This document shows, one piece after another, positions 17,442 through 23,655 of a stretch of 28,320 nt of DNA (within the stretch, counting starts at the first letter, position 1; each line of letters opens with the position of its first letter). Source of the stretch: a virus; IMG/VR virus record IMGVR_UViG_3300025570_000086, positions 1-28,320 of that record; one strand, written 5' to 3'. The notes beneath the pieces are model-generated. The model ran no database searches. It was not told the DNA's origin and saw nothing but the letters and a program-made list of their open reading frames with translations. Made by a program: the position numbers and the translations under genes.

Positions 17442-17954
17442 CTATGCTGCGAGGCCATGCTCAATCTCAACCCAATCAGGTGTTTGAGCAACCGTGATGT
17501 TTGTAAAGTTAGACGTTTGAGCAACCGTGATGTTTGTAAAGTTAGACGTTTGAGAGGGAATTATGTTACTCCAAGCAGACCTTAACTCGCCTATTTGACC
17601 CGTAGCACTAACTCCAGTAACCTCAACGTTTGCGGCTCCTACAATGGTTGTAGTGCCTATGGCAGAAGTCATTTGAACTTCTGTGTTTGTTGTAAAAAAG
17701 CTGCCTAACGCCGAGGTGCCCGCAACGCCCGTTACAGAAACGTTGGCCTCACCAACCACCGTTACAGAGCCAACTGCTGCCGTTCCAACTAAGGAACCTA
17801 CAAACCCAAAGGCGTCTCCCGAGACGTTAACAGTCTGACTGTTAACAGAAGCGGTCGCAGTTAATGGAAAGGCAACGTTGGTATTCCAAGTACCCGTGTT
17901 CCATCCTTGTATGGAGCTATTCCACCCCTGAAAGGCTGCAACCGGATCAGCCAT
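17442..17954 (-). CDS. Beta-rich repeat protein upstream of the fibre, probable tail or fibre-associated (170 aa)
   Basis: Two styles of repeat are visible. Residues ~30-120 hold beta motifs such as VGSVTVVGEANVSVTGVAG and ANVEVTGVSATGQIG. Residues ~125-165 hold a WSNI/FTNI/WVEI series with a perfect tandem duplication of QTSNFTNITVA. The N-terminus is Trp/Asn-rich (QGWNSSIQGWNTGTWN). I remember comparable Val/Thr-Gly repeat proteins in marine phages, without known role. It overlaps the upstream stop by one base (TAATG) and ends nine bases before the fibre start. A short beta-helical connector or fibre component is a reasonable guess. Confidence 0.7.
   Translation of the reverse strand: MADPVAAFQGWNSSIQGWNTGTWNTNVAFPLTATASVNSQTVNVSGDAFGFVGSLVGTAAVGSVTVVGEANVSVTGVAGTSALGSFFTTNTEVQMTSAIGTTTIVGAANVEVTGVSATGQIGELRSAWSNIIPSQTSNFTNITVAQTSNFTNITVAQTPDWVEIEHGLAA
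17482..17554 (-). repeat. Perfect 33-bp tandem duplication
   Basis: Two identical 33-base copies start at 17482 and 17515, followed by a 7-base partial third copy. On the minus strand they encode duplicated QTSNFTNITVA in the 170-residue protein. The identity at DNA level points to a recent duplication. Confidence 0.95.
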
Positions 17955-18388
17955 TAGGCTATCCGAATAATCGCGTTAGAAGCATCAGCCGTGGGAAACA
18001 CAATCGTAAAGTCGCCAGAACTAGCCGCCTTATCCGCGCCAAAATCTAGAACACAAACCGTCGGATCACCGGATGCCGCCTCGTTAAAGATTAACGCGCC
18101 CCGCACTCCCGAAATAGTAACCGTAGAAAACACCTCGTCAGCAAAATCTGTAAACGCCGTGGTGCTACTTGACGTAGGTGTTACACTGGTAAGAAAGTTT
18201 CCCTTCGCGGTGTAATTTGTACCACTGATTTCGTTGCTAGAAGTGTACGCGGTTGTTGCCGCGGTAAAACTGGCGCTGTTATCATACAAGGCCAGTTTAA
18301 ATTGGTCGCTTGCTGCCGTGAAGTTGTGTACGCCCTTCATCAGTTCTACTTTGAACGACGTGCATAGAAAGTTTCCACTGAAAGCCAT
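17954..18388 (-). CDS. Conserved phage structural protein (144 aa)
   Basis: The pattern SFKVELMKGVHNFT...FKLALYDNSASF followed by YTSSNEISGTNYTAKG is familiar from many phage structural gene clusters, where it is usually called hypothetical or putative tail protein. The sequence is Ser/Thr-rich and beta-rich, ending in FTIVFPTADASNAIIRIA. The start abuts the upstream TAG with an AGGAAAATG ribosome site. It lies between head-tail connectors and the fibre block and is probably a virion surface or tail component. The specific role is unknown. Confidence 0.72.
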   Translation of the reverse strand: MAFSGNFLCTSFKVELMKGVHNFTAASDQFKLALYDNSASFTAATTAYTSSNEISGTNYTAKGNFLTSVTPTSSSTTAFTDFADEVFSTVTISGVRGALIFNEAASGDPTVCVLDFGADKAASSGDFTIVFPTADASNAIIRIA

Positions 18389-18688
18389 CTACATTTTCCT
18401 TATATATTCGGCCAACTTGGGCTGACCCGCATCTTTTATTGCATTATATACCGTAGTACGGTCACTTTGGATAGCCTGTTTCATATACACCGAAATTATC
18501 TTCTCCATCTCGGAGCGATACGCGCGGGCCTGATCCCGTATGGCAGGAGGAGCGTTGTCGGAAACACCAATTATCTTGTTTACGCAACGCAACGCAGTTT
18601 CTTCCGGTGTAAAACCACGGTTATCCGTAGTCTCAACACCAACCTTAAAATCATTAGACATGGACACGCCAAAGGACATATTGTTCAT
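18389..18688 (-). CDS. Small helical protein of unknown function (99 aa)
   Basis: The N-terminus is MNNMSFGVSMSNDFKVGVET. The C-terminal two thirds (TPEETALRCVNKIIGV, IRDQARAYRSEMEKII, YNAIKDAGQPKLAEYI) look alpha-helical and mixed-charge. It overlaps the preceding adaptor gene by 4 bases (ATGA), implying translational coupling and co-production with that adaptor. I do not recognise a family. It could be an assembly cofactor or a small connector subunit. Confidence 0.7.
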   Translation of the reverse strand: MNNMSFGVSMSNDFKVGVETTDNRGFTPEETALRCVNKIIGVSDNAPPAIRDQARAYRSEMEKIISVYMKQAIQSDRTTVYNAIKDAGQPKLAEYIRKM

Positions 18689-19542
18689 TGTTTCGGCCTC
18701 ACAACAGGTCCAGTACGGTATTCATCTGTAACTTCTTTAGCTTCTCCCAGCATCTTCAGTCCCATGATGGCCTCTCCAAACCGTTTTTCATACAACGCTT
18801 CCATATCCTGTTCACCCTTCATAAAGATGTAGGCTTCCATCAACGAGCCGTACAGCATGGCAATCTCAGCGTTGTCACTGAGCCACGAAACAGTGGTATC
18901 CGCTCCAATAGCTGCAATTACTGCGGTAGCCCCCGTGTCACTTCCGGTAATCGTCTCTCCAACAACATAATCTCCACTTGGAATCACAACAGTCAGCGTT
19001 GTGGAAGACGGTACAGAGTTAACTCCGCTAGATTGACCGCTAGTCGATCCAGTAATTGTATCCGCCGCGGTAAAAGTGCCCACAACACTGGTTAACGTTA
19101 GCGTAAAGGCGCTCTGCGTTAAACTTAACGGACGATAGAAGTAGTGTAGCTCAACATTGTAACCGCTGTCGGGTGTTGGAGCTAAGATGAAGTTTTGCAA
19201 GTCGTACTGCGCATAATACCGAGGAGGTCCCGTAACCGCAGCATTCGGGGTAAACGATTGAACAAAGTCAGAGTTTTTAAAGTCTAAAAATATCTGTTGA
19301 GTACTGTCACTGGTAAATGACAAAGAAAATGGAGCTAAAAAATCGTCAGGAGCATTTAAATACTTGTTTCCCGCGGTCAAGGTTCCCGCGGAGTTCTTTT
19401 GAAACAGGCTTAACTGGACGTTTTTTAAGATTCGCTCCTCCGTATTTTTAATAAAAATAGGAAGATTCTTAATAAACGTTGTCTCGTCGTTTTCAGTGTA
19501 ATCCTGTATCGCTGTTTTAAGCGTTGTGTATGTGTAGCTCAT
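18685..19542 (-). CDS. Head-tail adaptor-like protein with inserted beta repeats (285 aa)
   Basis: The N-terminus (TYTTLKTAIQDYTENDETTF...IKNTEERIL) and C-terminus (LSDNAEIAMLYGSLMEAYIF...YEKRFGEAI) are the helical parts of an adaptor of the kind that binds the portal ring in short-tailed phages. Between them, PPRYYAQYDLQNFILAPTPD and YNVELHYFYRPL supply a beta core. Residues ~146-216 interrupt this with two tandem units (TFTAADTITGSTSG and YVVGETITGSDTGATA). These resemble small beta repeats often added to marine phage virion proteins. The gene starts with a 4-base overlap with the 118-residue gene. Assignment rests on architecture and position next to a second adaptor-like gene at 19895-20563. 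Confidence 0.65.
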   Translation of the reverse strand: MSYTYTTLKTAIQDYTENDETTFIKNLPIFIKNTEERILKNVQLSLFQKNSAGTLTAGNKYLNAPDDFLAPFSLSFTSDSTQQIFLDFKNSDFVQSFTPNAAVTGPPRYYAQYDLQNFILAPTPDSGYNVELHYFYRPLSLTQSAFTLTLTSVVGTFTAADTITGSTSGQSSGVNSVPSSTTLTVVIPSGDYVVGETITGSDTGATAVIAAIGADTTVSWLSDNAEIAMLYGSLMEAYIFMKGEQDMEALYEKRFGEAIMGLKMLGEAKEVTDEYRTGPVVRPKQ

Positions 19543-19895
19543 GTTGTCACCGTGACCTCGCCTACCGAGCCTTCTAAAGCTACAGTGTTGTTTATTTCAG
19601 TTGGAAGTTCCGCGGTTCCCGACGTAGACCAGTTTCCGTTTCCTAAATAAATAATTCCGTTGGTAGTTTTAACCATAAAAGGCGTGTTTGTATCAGGACT
19701 TTGAGGACGCGCATCTTTTAAAGCCTGTGGATCAGAAACTTCTCTAAATGGTCCTAGTTGAGGTTGCTTGGCTTCCCACTCGTCCCTGCCAACTAACAAG
19801 CCGTTCCACTCTTTTCGCATGTCTTTATACCGATACCGAAAACCGGATCGGTCAGAAATTGCAAAAGCGTTTTTTCCACTTGCAAATTGAGACAT
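19539..19895 (-). CDS. Small conserved virion protein (118 aa)
   Basis: It opens with SGKNAFAISDRSGFRYRYKD, followed by MRKEWNGLLVGRDEWEAKQPQ and a Pro/Asp-rich stretch. I remember this combination from many phage structural operons, without a defined role. The C-terminal part (GIIYLGNGNWSTSG) may form a beta hairpin and ends in ALEGSVGEVTVTT, nearly matching the tail of the 103-residue protein at 12021-12332. It lies between two adaptor-like genes and overlaps both, so a connector function is plausible. Confidence 0.72.
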   Translation of the reverse strand: MSQFASGKNAFAISDRSGFRYRYKDMRKEWNGLLVGRDEWEAKQPQLGPFREVSDPQALKDARPQSPDTNTPFMVKTTNGIIYLGNGNWSTSGTAELPTEINNTVALEGSVGEVTVTT

Positions 19896-20563
19896 CAGCC
19901 CGTCCTATAGTACTGATACTGCGGAACCACGTTAAACGAAGCCCTGTCACGGTCTTCCGTCATAGCGCGTTCAAACTCTTCCTCATACATGGCTTTCAAT
20001 AGTTGTACGCGCTGCGGGGCTCGTTTTACCGAGATATAATAAGCCAAACCCGCGGCCAAACAGGGGTAGAACCTAAACGGCATGTCCAGAGTATTGATAT
20101 ACGTGTCCGCGTCATCCATACGCGTGAGTGCATTATAATACACAATATCGGTGTTGTTATCTGGTGCAGGCCAAAGTTTAAAACTGGGCGTAACCTGACG
20201 ATCCAAGAAGAATTGATTGGGTCTGCCTTTTGTATCCTTATTCGGGATGTTCAAGTACTCTTCGCGGCTTAGTCTTGATAAAGCGTAATCTGTTCCGTCG
20301 CGTTGAACTACAACAGACAATATGTCAATTATATCAGCATCAAGAGCATAGACTCCCGTGCCATCCACCATCGTGACAGTGCGTTGAGCAATCGTCCACT
20401 GGTTTAATCCACGGTTTGCCCACTCAGCCAACATAAGATTTAACGAGCGTTTTGCTGTCTTTAAATCATACCCCGTTCGTACTTCTAAGCCGCAACGCTC
20501 AAAAGCTTCTTCAATGTATTCATCTACATCAAGTTCAAAATCTACGCTGTTAGATACGGCCAT
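19895..20563 (-). CDS. Tail tubular protein A / gp4-like adaptor (222 aa)
   Basis: I placed the start at 20563 (MAVSNSVDFELDVDEY) because a GAGGATTAAG ribosome site precedes that ATG. The longer frame to 20590 would overlap the upstream gene and lacks such a site. Features of the short-tail adaptor family are visible: a helical N-terminus (IEEAFERCG), AKRSLNLMLAEWANRGLNQW, a beta section with SRLSREEYLNIPNKDTKGRP and FKLWPAPDN, and a helical C-terminus (FRFYPCLAAGLAYYISVK, ALYEEEFERA-like). Such proteins form the ring below the portal. I cannot separate the T7 gp11-like from the P22 gp4-like version by eye. Confidence 0.75.
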   Translation of the reverse strand: MAVSNSVDFELDVDEYIEEAFERCGLEVRTGYDLKTAKRSLNLMLAEWANRGLNQWTIAQRTVTMVDGTGVYALDADIIDILSVVVQRDGTDYALSRLSREEYLNIPNKDTKGRPNQFFLDRQVTPSFKLWPAPDNNTDIVYYNALTRMDDADTYINTLDMPFRFYPCLAAGLAYYISVKRAPQRVQLLKAMYEEEFERAMTEDRDRASFNVVPQYQYYRTG

Positions 20564-20564
20564 C

Positions 20565-21239
20565 TTAATCCTCGCTGTAAATGTTATCAAATATTTGAGT
20601 TACATCTAACGTATAGTCTAAATCAGATTTAGAGTAATGTACATGCTGCGAAGGTTTGAAGTCCGGTGCGCCCTGACCTGTCTCAAACCAAGCTGGATGC
20701 GTTACCCTAACGCGGTTGTTTGGCAAAGCCACGATATTGCCCGTCCACTTATCCGCATTTAGTAATTGCATGACATGAGCCTGCTTGTGTTGAGCCGGAT
20801 CATCCGCAATATCCGTATCAGTGTAATCCACAGTAAACATATACTTGGCAGGAAAGAACTCGCCGCCAATCTTTGCCATCCAAGGACAAGGTGTGGCCCT
20901 GTCCAAAACATACACTGCGTGAGTGTGAGAAGGGCAATCCCACGGTTGAGCCTCGTGTACAGCCATAGGTTGCGGCCAATCTTCTAAAGGTTCGTCAGCA
21001 ACCAAAGCTGTTATAGGCATTCTAGCCCACATTGCGCCGCCGTGAACATTATCCCCGCCCTCCTCGTCTACCTCACAACCTGTAAAGATAAGTTGAAAGC
21101 TTAAACAACGATTAGGCATAGTGGTTACGGCAATAGCCATAGCGTGTAGAAACTCGCCGTGATAACGTTCGTGATTAACGGTGTACTCACGGCGAACCCA
21201 ACACTTAAAGTGCGGTATGTTACTTTGTAAAAACGGCAT
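20565..21239 (-). CDS. Conserved phage protein of unknown function, His/Trp-rich (224 aa)
   Basis: It begins MPFLQSNIPHFKCWVRREYT. It contains conserved-looking blocks YHGEFLHAMAIAVTTMPNRC, GAMWARMPITALV, WDCPSHTHAVYVLDRATPCPW and YTDTDIADDPAQHKQAH. I recall related proteins in marine phages and cyanophages next to connector genes, always without a function. His and Cys are unusually frequent (for instance CPSHTH and HVHY), so metal binding is possible but unproven. It lies one base before the adaptor gene and directly after the tiny Lys/Gly gene. I cannot say whether it is a virion protein. Confidence 0.75.
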   Translation of the reverse strand: MPFLQSNIPHFKCWVRREYTVNHERYHGEFLHAMAIAVTTMPNRCLSFQLIFTGCEVDEEGGDNVHGGAMWARMPITALVADEPLEDWPQPMAVHEAQPWDCPSHTHAVYVLDRATPCPWMAKIGGEFFPAKYMFTVDYTDTDIADDPAQHKQAHVMQLLNADKWTGNIVALPNNRVRVTHPAWFETGQGAPDFKPSQHVHYSKSDLDYTLDVTQIFDNIYSED

Positions 21240-21245
21240 TAAAGT

Positions 21246-21416
21246 TTACTTTTTCTTTACCGCGCCGCCCTTGGCGTAACCTTTTTTCTTCATCATAGGA
21301 CCGCCGTTCTTGCGTTTAACTGCGCCACCCATTTTCATCTTCTTTACCGCGCCGCCCGCTTTCATCTTCTTAGCAGCGCCGCCCTTGGCGTAACCCTTTT
21401 TCTTCATCATAGCCAT
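21246..21416 (-). CDS. Tiny Lys/Gly-repeat protein (56 aa)
   Basis: An uninterrupted frame runs from ATG at 21416 to TAA at 21248-21246 and fills the gap between two genes. The protein has two copies of MMKKKGYAKGGA and internal units KKMKAGGAVKK and KKMKMGGAVKR. About 20 of 56 residues are Lys or Arg and there is no Asp or Glu. In-frame codon repetition with preserved peptide repeats argues for real coding, and an AAGGATAT site lies upstream. I remember similar KKGYAxGG proteins in cyanophages and other marine phages. A packaged DNA-binding or RNA-binding peptide is the simplest guess. Confidence 0.72.
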   Translation of the reverse strand: MAMMKKKGYAKGGAAKKMKAGGAVKKMKMGGAVKRKNGGPMMKKKGYAKGGAVKKK

Positions 21417-21427
21417 TTTAATATCCT

Positions 21428-21796
21428 TTATGTGCTAACTGAACCAGTTGTACGTTTTCTTTTACCAGACATTACTCTTCCGCATCCACGGGCAACCACT
21501 CCTTTTTTGTTGGGCGGCGGCGCTTTTCTTTTCGCTTTGATTTCGCCCCCAAGGAACGCATATTTAACTTCAGCGGCTTTGGTGTTTTTGACGTTGGTTT
21601 TACCTTTAGAGCCTTCTCGTTTTTTCTTCTGAGCTGTTGAAGCTCTTTCTGATTGGGAAAGAGAAGCCGCCTTAGATCGCGGAAGACATCGGTCAGGGTT
21701 CTTCTTATCTTTAGAAGTGCCGCACTTACCTTTAATTTTTCCATCGGTTCCAATTCTAACCCAATCCTGTTTTACCCAATCCTTTAAAGCACCCAT
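21428..21796 (-). CDS. Small basic protein resembling DUF5872 (122 aa)
   Basis: The sequence WVKQDWVRIGTDGKIKGKCG, TSKDKKNPDRCLPRSKAASL and RASTAQKKKREGSKGKT matches, from memory, a small basic phage protein family annotated DUF5872; no search was run. Cysteines at GKCG, DRCLP and GCGR could form a metal site or disulfide. The C-terminal half (KRKAPPPNKKG, SGKRKRTTGS) is strongly basic. The start overlaps the previous stop by one base. It belongs to a run of tiny basic genes between capsid-proximal and connector genes, and its function is unknown. Confidence 0.75.
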   Translation of the reverse strand: MGALKDWVKQDWVRIGTDGKIKGKCGTSKDKKNPDRCLPRSKAASLSQSERASTAQKKKREGSKGKTNVKNTKAAEVKYAFLGGEIKAKRKAPPPNKKGVVARGCGRVMSGKRKRTTGSVST

Positions 21797-21990
21797 TATG
21801 CTGACGCCTTCTTCTTACCCTTGGCTCCTTTGGCATAGTTCGGGTCTTTGCAATACTTGGATGCCGCCATGTTAGCGTAAGCGGAAGGATAAGTATCAAA
21901 AGTTCTTTGAGCCCACGCCTTACCCGCAGGGCAAATCTTGCTACCCTTGGATTTCTTGGACGCACCCTTGGACTTACGTGAGTATGCCAT
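21796..21990 (-). CDS. Tiny basic Cys-containing protein (64 aa)
   Basis: The N-terminus is Ser/Lys-rich (YSRKSKGASKKSKGSK). The centre reads ICPAGKAWAQRTFDTYPSAY and NMAASKYCKDPNYAKG, with one Cys in each half, and the C-terminus is GKKKASA. I remember short phage proteins with the KICPxGK...YPSAYAN pattern, also unassigned. The next gene overlaps its stop by one base (TAATG), so it is probably co-translated with the DUF5872-like protein. A DNA-binding or virion-internal role is inferred from charge only. Confidence 0.75.
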   Translation of the reverse strand: MAYSRKSKGASKKSKGSKICPAGKAWAQRTFDTYPSAYANMAASKYCKDPNYAKGAKGKKKASA

Positions 21991-22004
21991 TAACCGTTGC
22001 CCCT

Positions 22005-22190
22005 TTAATCGTAGTACGTAGCTAGTTCTTGTATTCTAGCTGTGTTATTTTCAACAACTTTAAGTAGTGCCTCGGTATCCGCATAAAGTAGTGCCGTTAA
22101 AGTGTGTAATTCAAACAATGTAACGCCCATCCACCCCAAATAAGCTAAAAAAGCCGCGCCACATAAACCTGAAAAAACATCGCGCTTCAT
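22005..22190 (-). CDS. Small single-span membrane protein (61 aa)
   Basis: Residues ~7-26 (SGLCGAAFLAYLGWMGVTLF) form one convincing membrane helix after a short basic N-terminus (MKRD). The remaining ~35 residues are acidic and helical (LLYADTEALLKVVENNTARI). It lies one base after the 92-residue gene. Its size and topology fit a small accessory lysis protein or a phage membrane effector, but it sits far from the holin/endolysin genes and no family is recognised. It is the only membrane-type gene within the basic-protein cluster. Confidence 0.65.
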   Translation of the reverse strand: MKRDVFSGLCGAAFLAYLGWMGVTLFELHTLTALLYADTEALLKVVENNTARIQELATYYD

Positions 22191-22191
22191 G

Positions 22192-22470
22192 TCAACACTT
22201 CCACCGTTTTCTAGCTTGGCGTAAACGACTGTTCGGGTCCTTAGCCGCCTTCGGAAACTTCTTCATCTGACCCGCGGACCGCGCACAAAAAGACTTGCGC
22301 CGCTTGGCGTCTTTGCTTCCCGCTTTTACCTTGCCCGTAACCGCGGTTTTTAGCTTTGATCCGGGGTTCTTGGCTCTGTAAGCCTTCACACCCTTCTCTG
22401 TCATTCCCGCCCCAGACTTAGTGGAGCGGAAATTAGTCTTGTTTCGCGCAGGCATTTTGCCCTTAGTCAT
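22192..22470 (-). CDS. Small basic protein resembling DUF6321 (92 aa)
   Basis: About a third of the residues are Lys or Arg. The order GMTEKGVKAYRAKNPGSKLK, AKRRKSFCARSAGQ and a C-terminal RQARKRWKC is, from memory, the pattern of the small phage family DUF6321; this is unconfirmed. Cys occurs in SFCAR and as the final residue. The start overlaps the upstream structural gene by 8 bases, indicating coupled translation in the late operon. Nucleic-acid binding or packaging in the virion is inferred from charge and position. Confidence 0.75.
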   Translation of the reverse strand: MTKGKMPARNKTNFRSTKSGAGMTEKGVKAYRAKNPGSKLKTAVTGKVKAGSKDAKRRKSFCARSAGQMKKFPKAAKDPNSRLRQARKRWKC

Positions 22471-22867
22471 ACTTCTTACGCATATACAAAATAATAGTAT
22501 ATGTATCTGCGCTGGTGTGACCTACCGTAGTGAAGCTAATGTCGCCCGTTTTTCCGCTGCCCGCGTTGTTGGTTAAGCCGCCAAACGCAGTATAGTCGTG
22601 ATCCCCACTTTGGTTCTCACCAAGTTCAATGCAAAACGCGTCAGTAGTTGCATCAAACAAAATCTTAACTTTCATGCCAATGCACTGCCACCAAATACGT
22701 TCAATAACAACACCCGTACAGGTGTCGCCATCAACGCTGGCCTGTAGCGCGGAAACATCTACTTTAACAACAGCCGATTCTCCGGTGCCGTCTGATACGT
22801 TAGTAAACTTCATCACGACTTGTTTGCCGCCGTCGATTAGCGTCTGTGACGTTACAGCATCTGCCAT
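22463..22867 (-). CDS. Beta-rich structural protein (134 aa)
   Basis: The sequence (VVMKFTNVSDGTGESAVVKVD, RIWWQCIGMKVKILFDATTD, DISFTTVGHTSADTYTIILY) alternates beta strands and Gly/Ser turns and ends in basic YMRKKYD. A TAGGAG ribosome site precedes the ATG. Similar short proteins occur, from memory, just after capsid genes in marine phages. It lies downstream of a hairpin terminator, so it may be made at lower levels than the capsid protein. A minor capsid or connector role is possible. Confidence 0.7.
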   Translation of the reverse strand: MADAVTSQTLIDGGKQVVMKFTNVSDGTGESAVVKVDVSALQASVDGDTCTGVVIERIWWQCIGMKVKILFDATTDAFCIELGENQSGDHDYTAFGGLTNNAGSGKTGDISFTTVGHTSADTYTIILYMRKKYD

Positions 22868-22880
22868 GTCAAACTCCTAT

Positions 22881-22906
22881 AAGAAAGGCGGGGCGCTAAC
22901 CCCGCC
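22881..22906 (-). terminator. Intrinsic terminator after the 202-residue structural gene
   Basis: On the minus strand a 7-bp GC-only stem (GGCGGGG with CCCCGCC) encloses a 6-base TTAGCG loop and is followed by TTTCTT. It lies in the 49-base gap between the 202- and 134-residue genes. The U tract is short, so partial termination is more likely than complete. Confidence 0.7.
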
Positions 22907-22916
22907 AAATTAAACA

Positions 22917-23525
22917 TTAGGCTGCGAAAACAAACGTACCTGTAGTACCCGCGCCGAGATGCTGGAAGTTATACGAAACATTCCACAGACCCGCTGTTGT
23001 ACAGGTGAAGTAGATATATGAACCAATGCTCATCAAGTTCGTTGTTGCGTTAGCCGGAGTGAACTTCAACAAAGTTTCCCCAGCAGTTGACGTATCAAAC
23101 GTGACCGCGGAGCTAGTTCGACTCTCTATAATGCTGCCTGTTTCATAAGCGTCATCACCCGCGCAATCAAAACTCAAGAAAGCAGTTCCGCCAGTAGTAT
23201 CAACTGACTGAGCGTGGATACACACAACACCGACTGTTGCCGCTGGAAGAGTAGTAACCTGTTGCGCTCCGCCTGTGAACGGGTTGATGTTAATTCCAGC
23301 GACATAGGAAACAGTGCCCGAGGTGGCTTTAGCCGTAACAGTAAGACCACCTAAAGTAGGCATTCCGCCCGAAAATACAGAACCCGCTACCGTAAGATTG
23401 CCGCCAATTGTGGCGTTCGTTCCATAAGTAGAATTTGTTGTGTCTGCGCCTGTCGAAGTGTTTGTTGTAATAGATTGAAATCCGTCTTGCGAACGTACTG
23501 GTCCGCTAAAAGTAGAGTTACCCAT
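22917..23525 (-). CDS. Ser/Thr/Gly-rich beta structural protein (202 aa)
   Basis: The N-terminus FSGPVRSQDGFQSITTNTST and ATIGGNLTVAGSVFSGG resemble phage fibre or decoration proteins built from short beta repeats. The middle (TVSYVAGININPFTGGAQQV) and C-terminus (YIYFTCTTAGLWNVSYNFQH) are beta-rich and would fit a jelly-roll-like capsid decoration. The ribosome site AGGAGAT is clear. The gene lies between two terminators directly after the major capsid gene, which suggests separately tuned expression. I cannot tell a capsid decoration protein from a head fibre. Confidence 0.7.
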   Translation of the reverse strand: MGNSTFSGPVRSQDGFQSITTNTSTGADTTNSTYGTNATIGGNLTVAGSVFSGGMPTLGGLTVTAKATSGTVSYVAGININPFTGGAQQVTTLPAATVGVVCIHAQSVDTTGGTAFLSFDCAGDDAYETGSIIESRTSSAVTFDTSTAGETLLKFTPANATTNLMSIGSYIYFTCTTAGLWNVSYNFQHLGAGTTGTFVFAA

Positions 23526-23601
23526 GATTATCTCCTGTCGTGGGTTAAGTCAGCCACACAACGCGACTGTCAGGGATGCTGAACTATACCGCAGTAAATA
23601 C

Positions 23602-23633
23602 AAAAAAGAAAGGGGCAACCGAAGCTGCCCCTT
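23602..23633 (-). terminator. Intrinsic terminator with cUUCGg tetraloop after the capsid gene
   Basis: On the minus strand AAGGGGCAGC pairs with GTTGCCCCTT over 10 bp (one G-U pair) around a TTCG loop closed by C-G, followed by TCTTTTTTG. This is a textbook Rho-independent terminator. It lies 22 bases after the stop of the major capsid gene, with the downstream structural gene starting ~75 bases later. Confidence 0.92.
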
Positions 23634-23655
23634 AAAACACAAAGATGTGGTTAGC

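Noticed and set aside
20564-20590. Upstream start for the tail-tube-A-like gene
   Set aside because: The ATG at 20563 has the good ribosome site, and the extension would overlap the previous gene's coding end.
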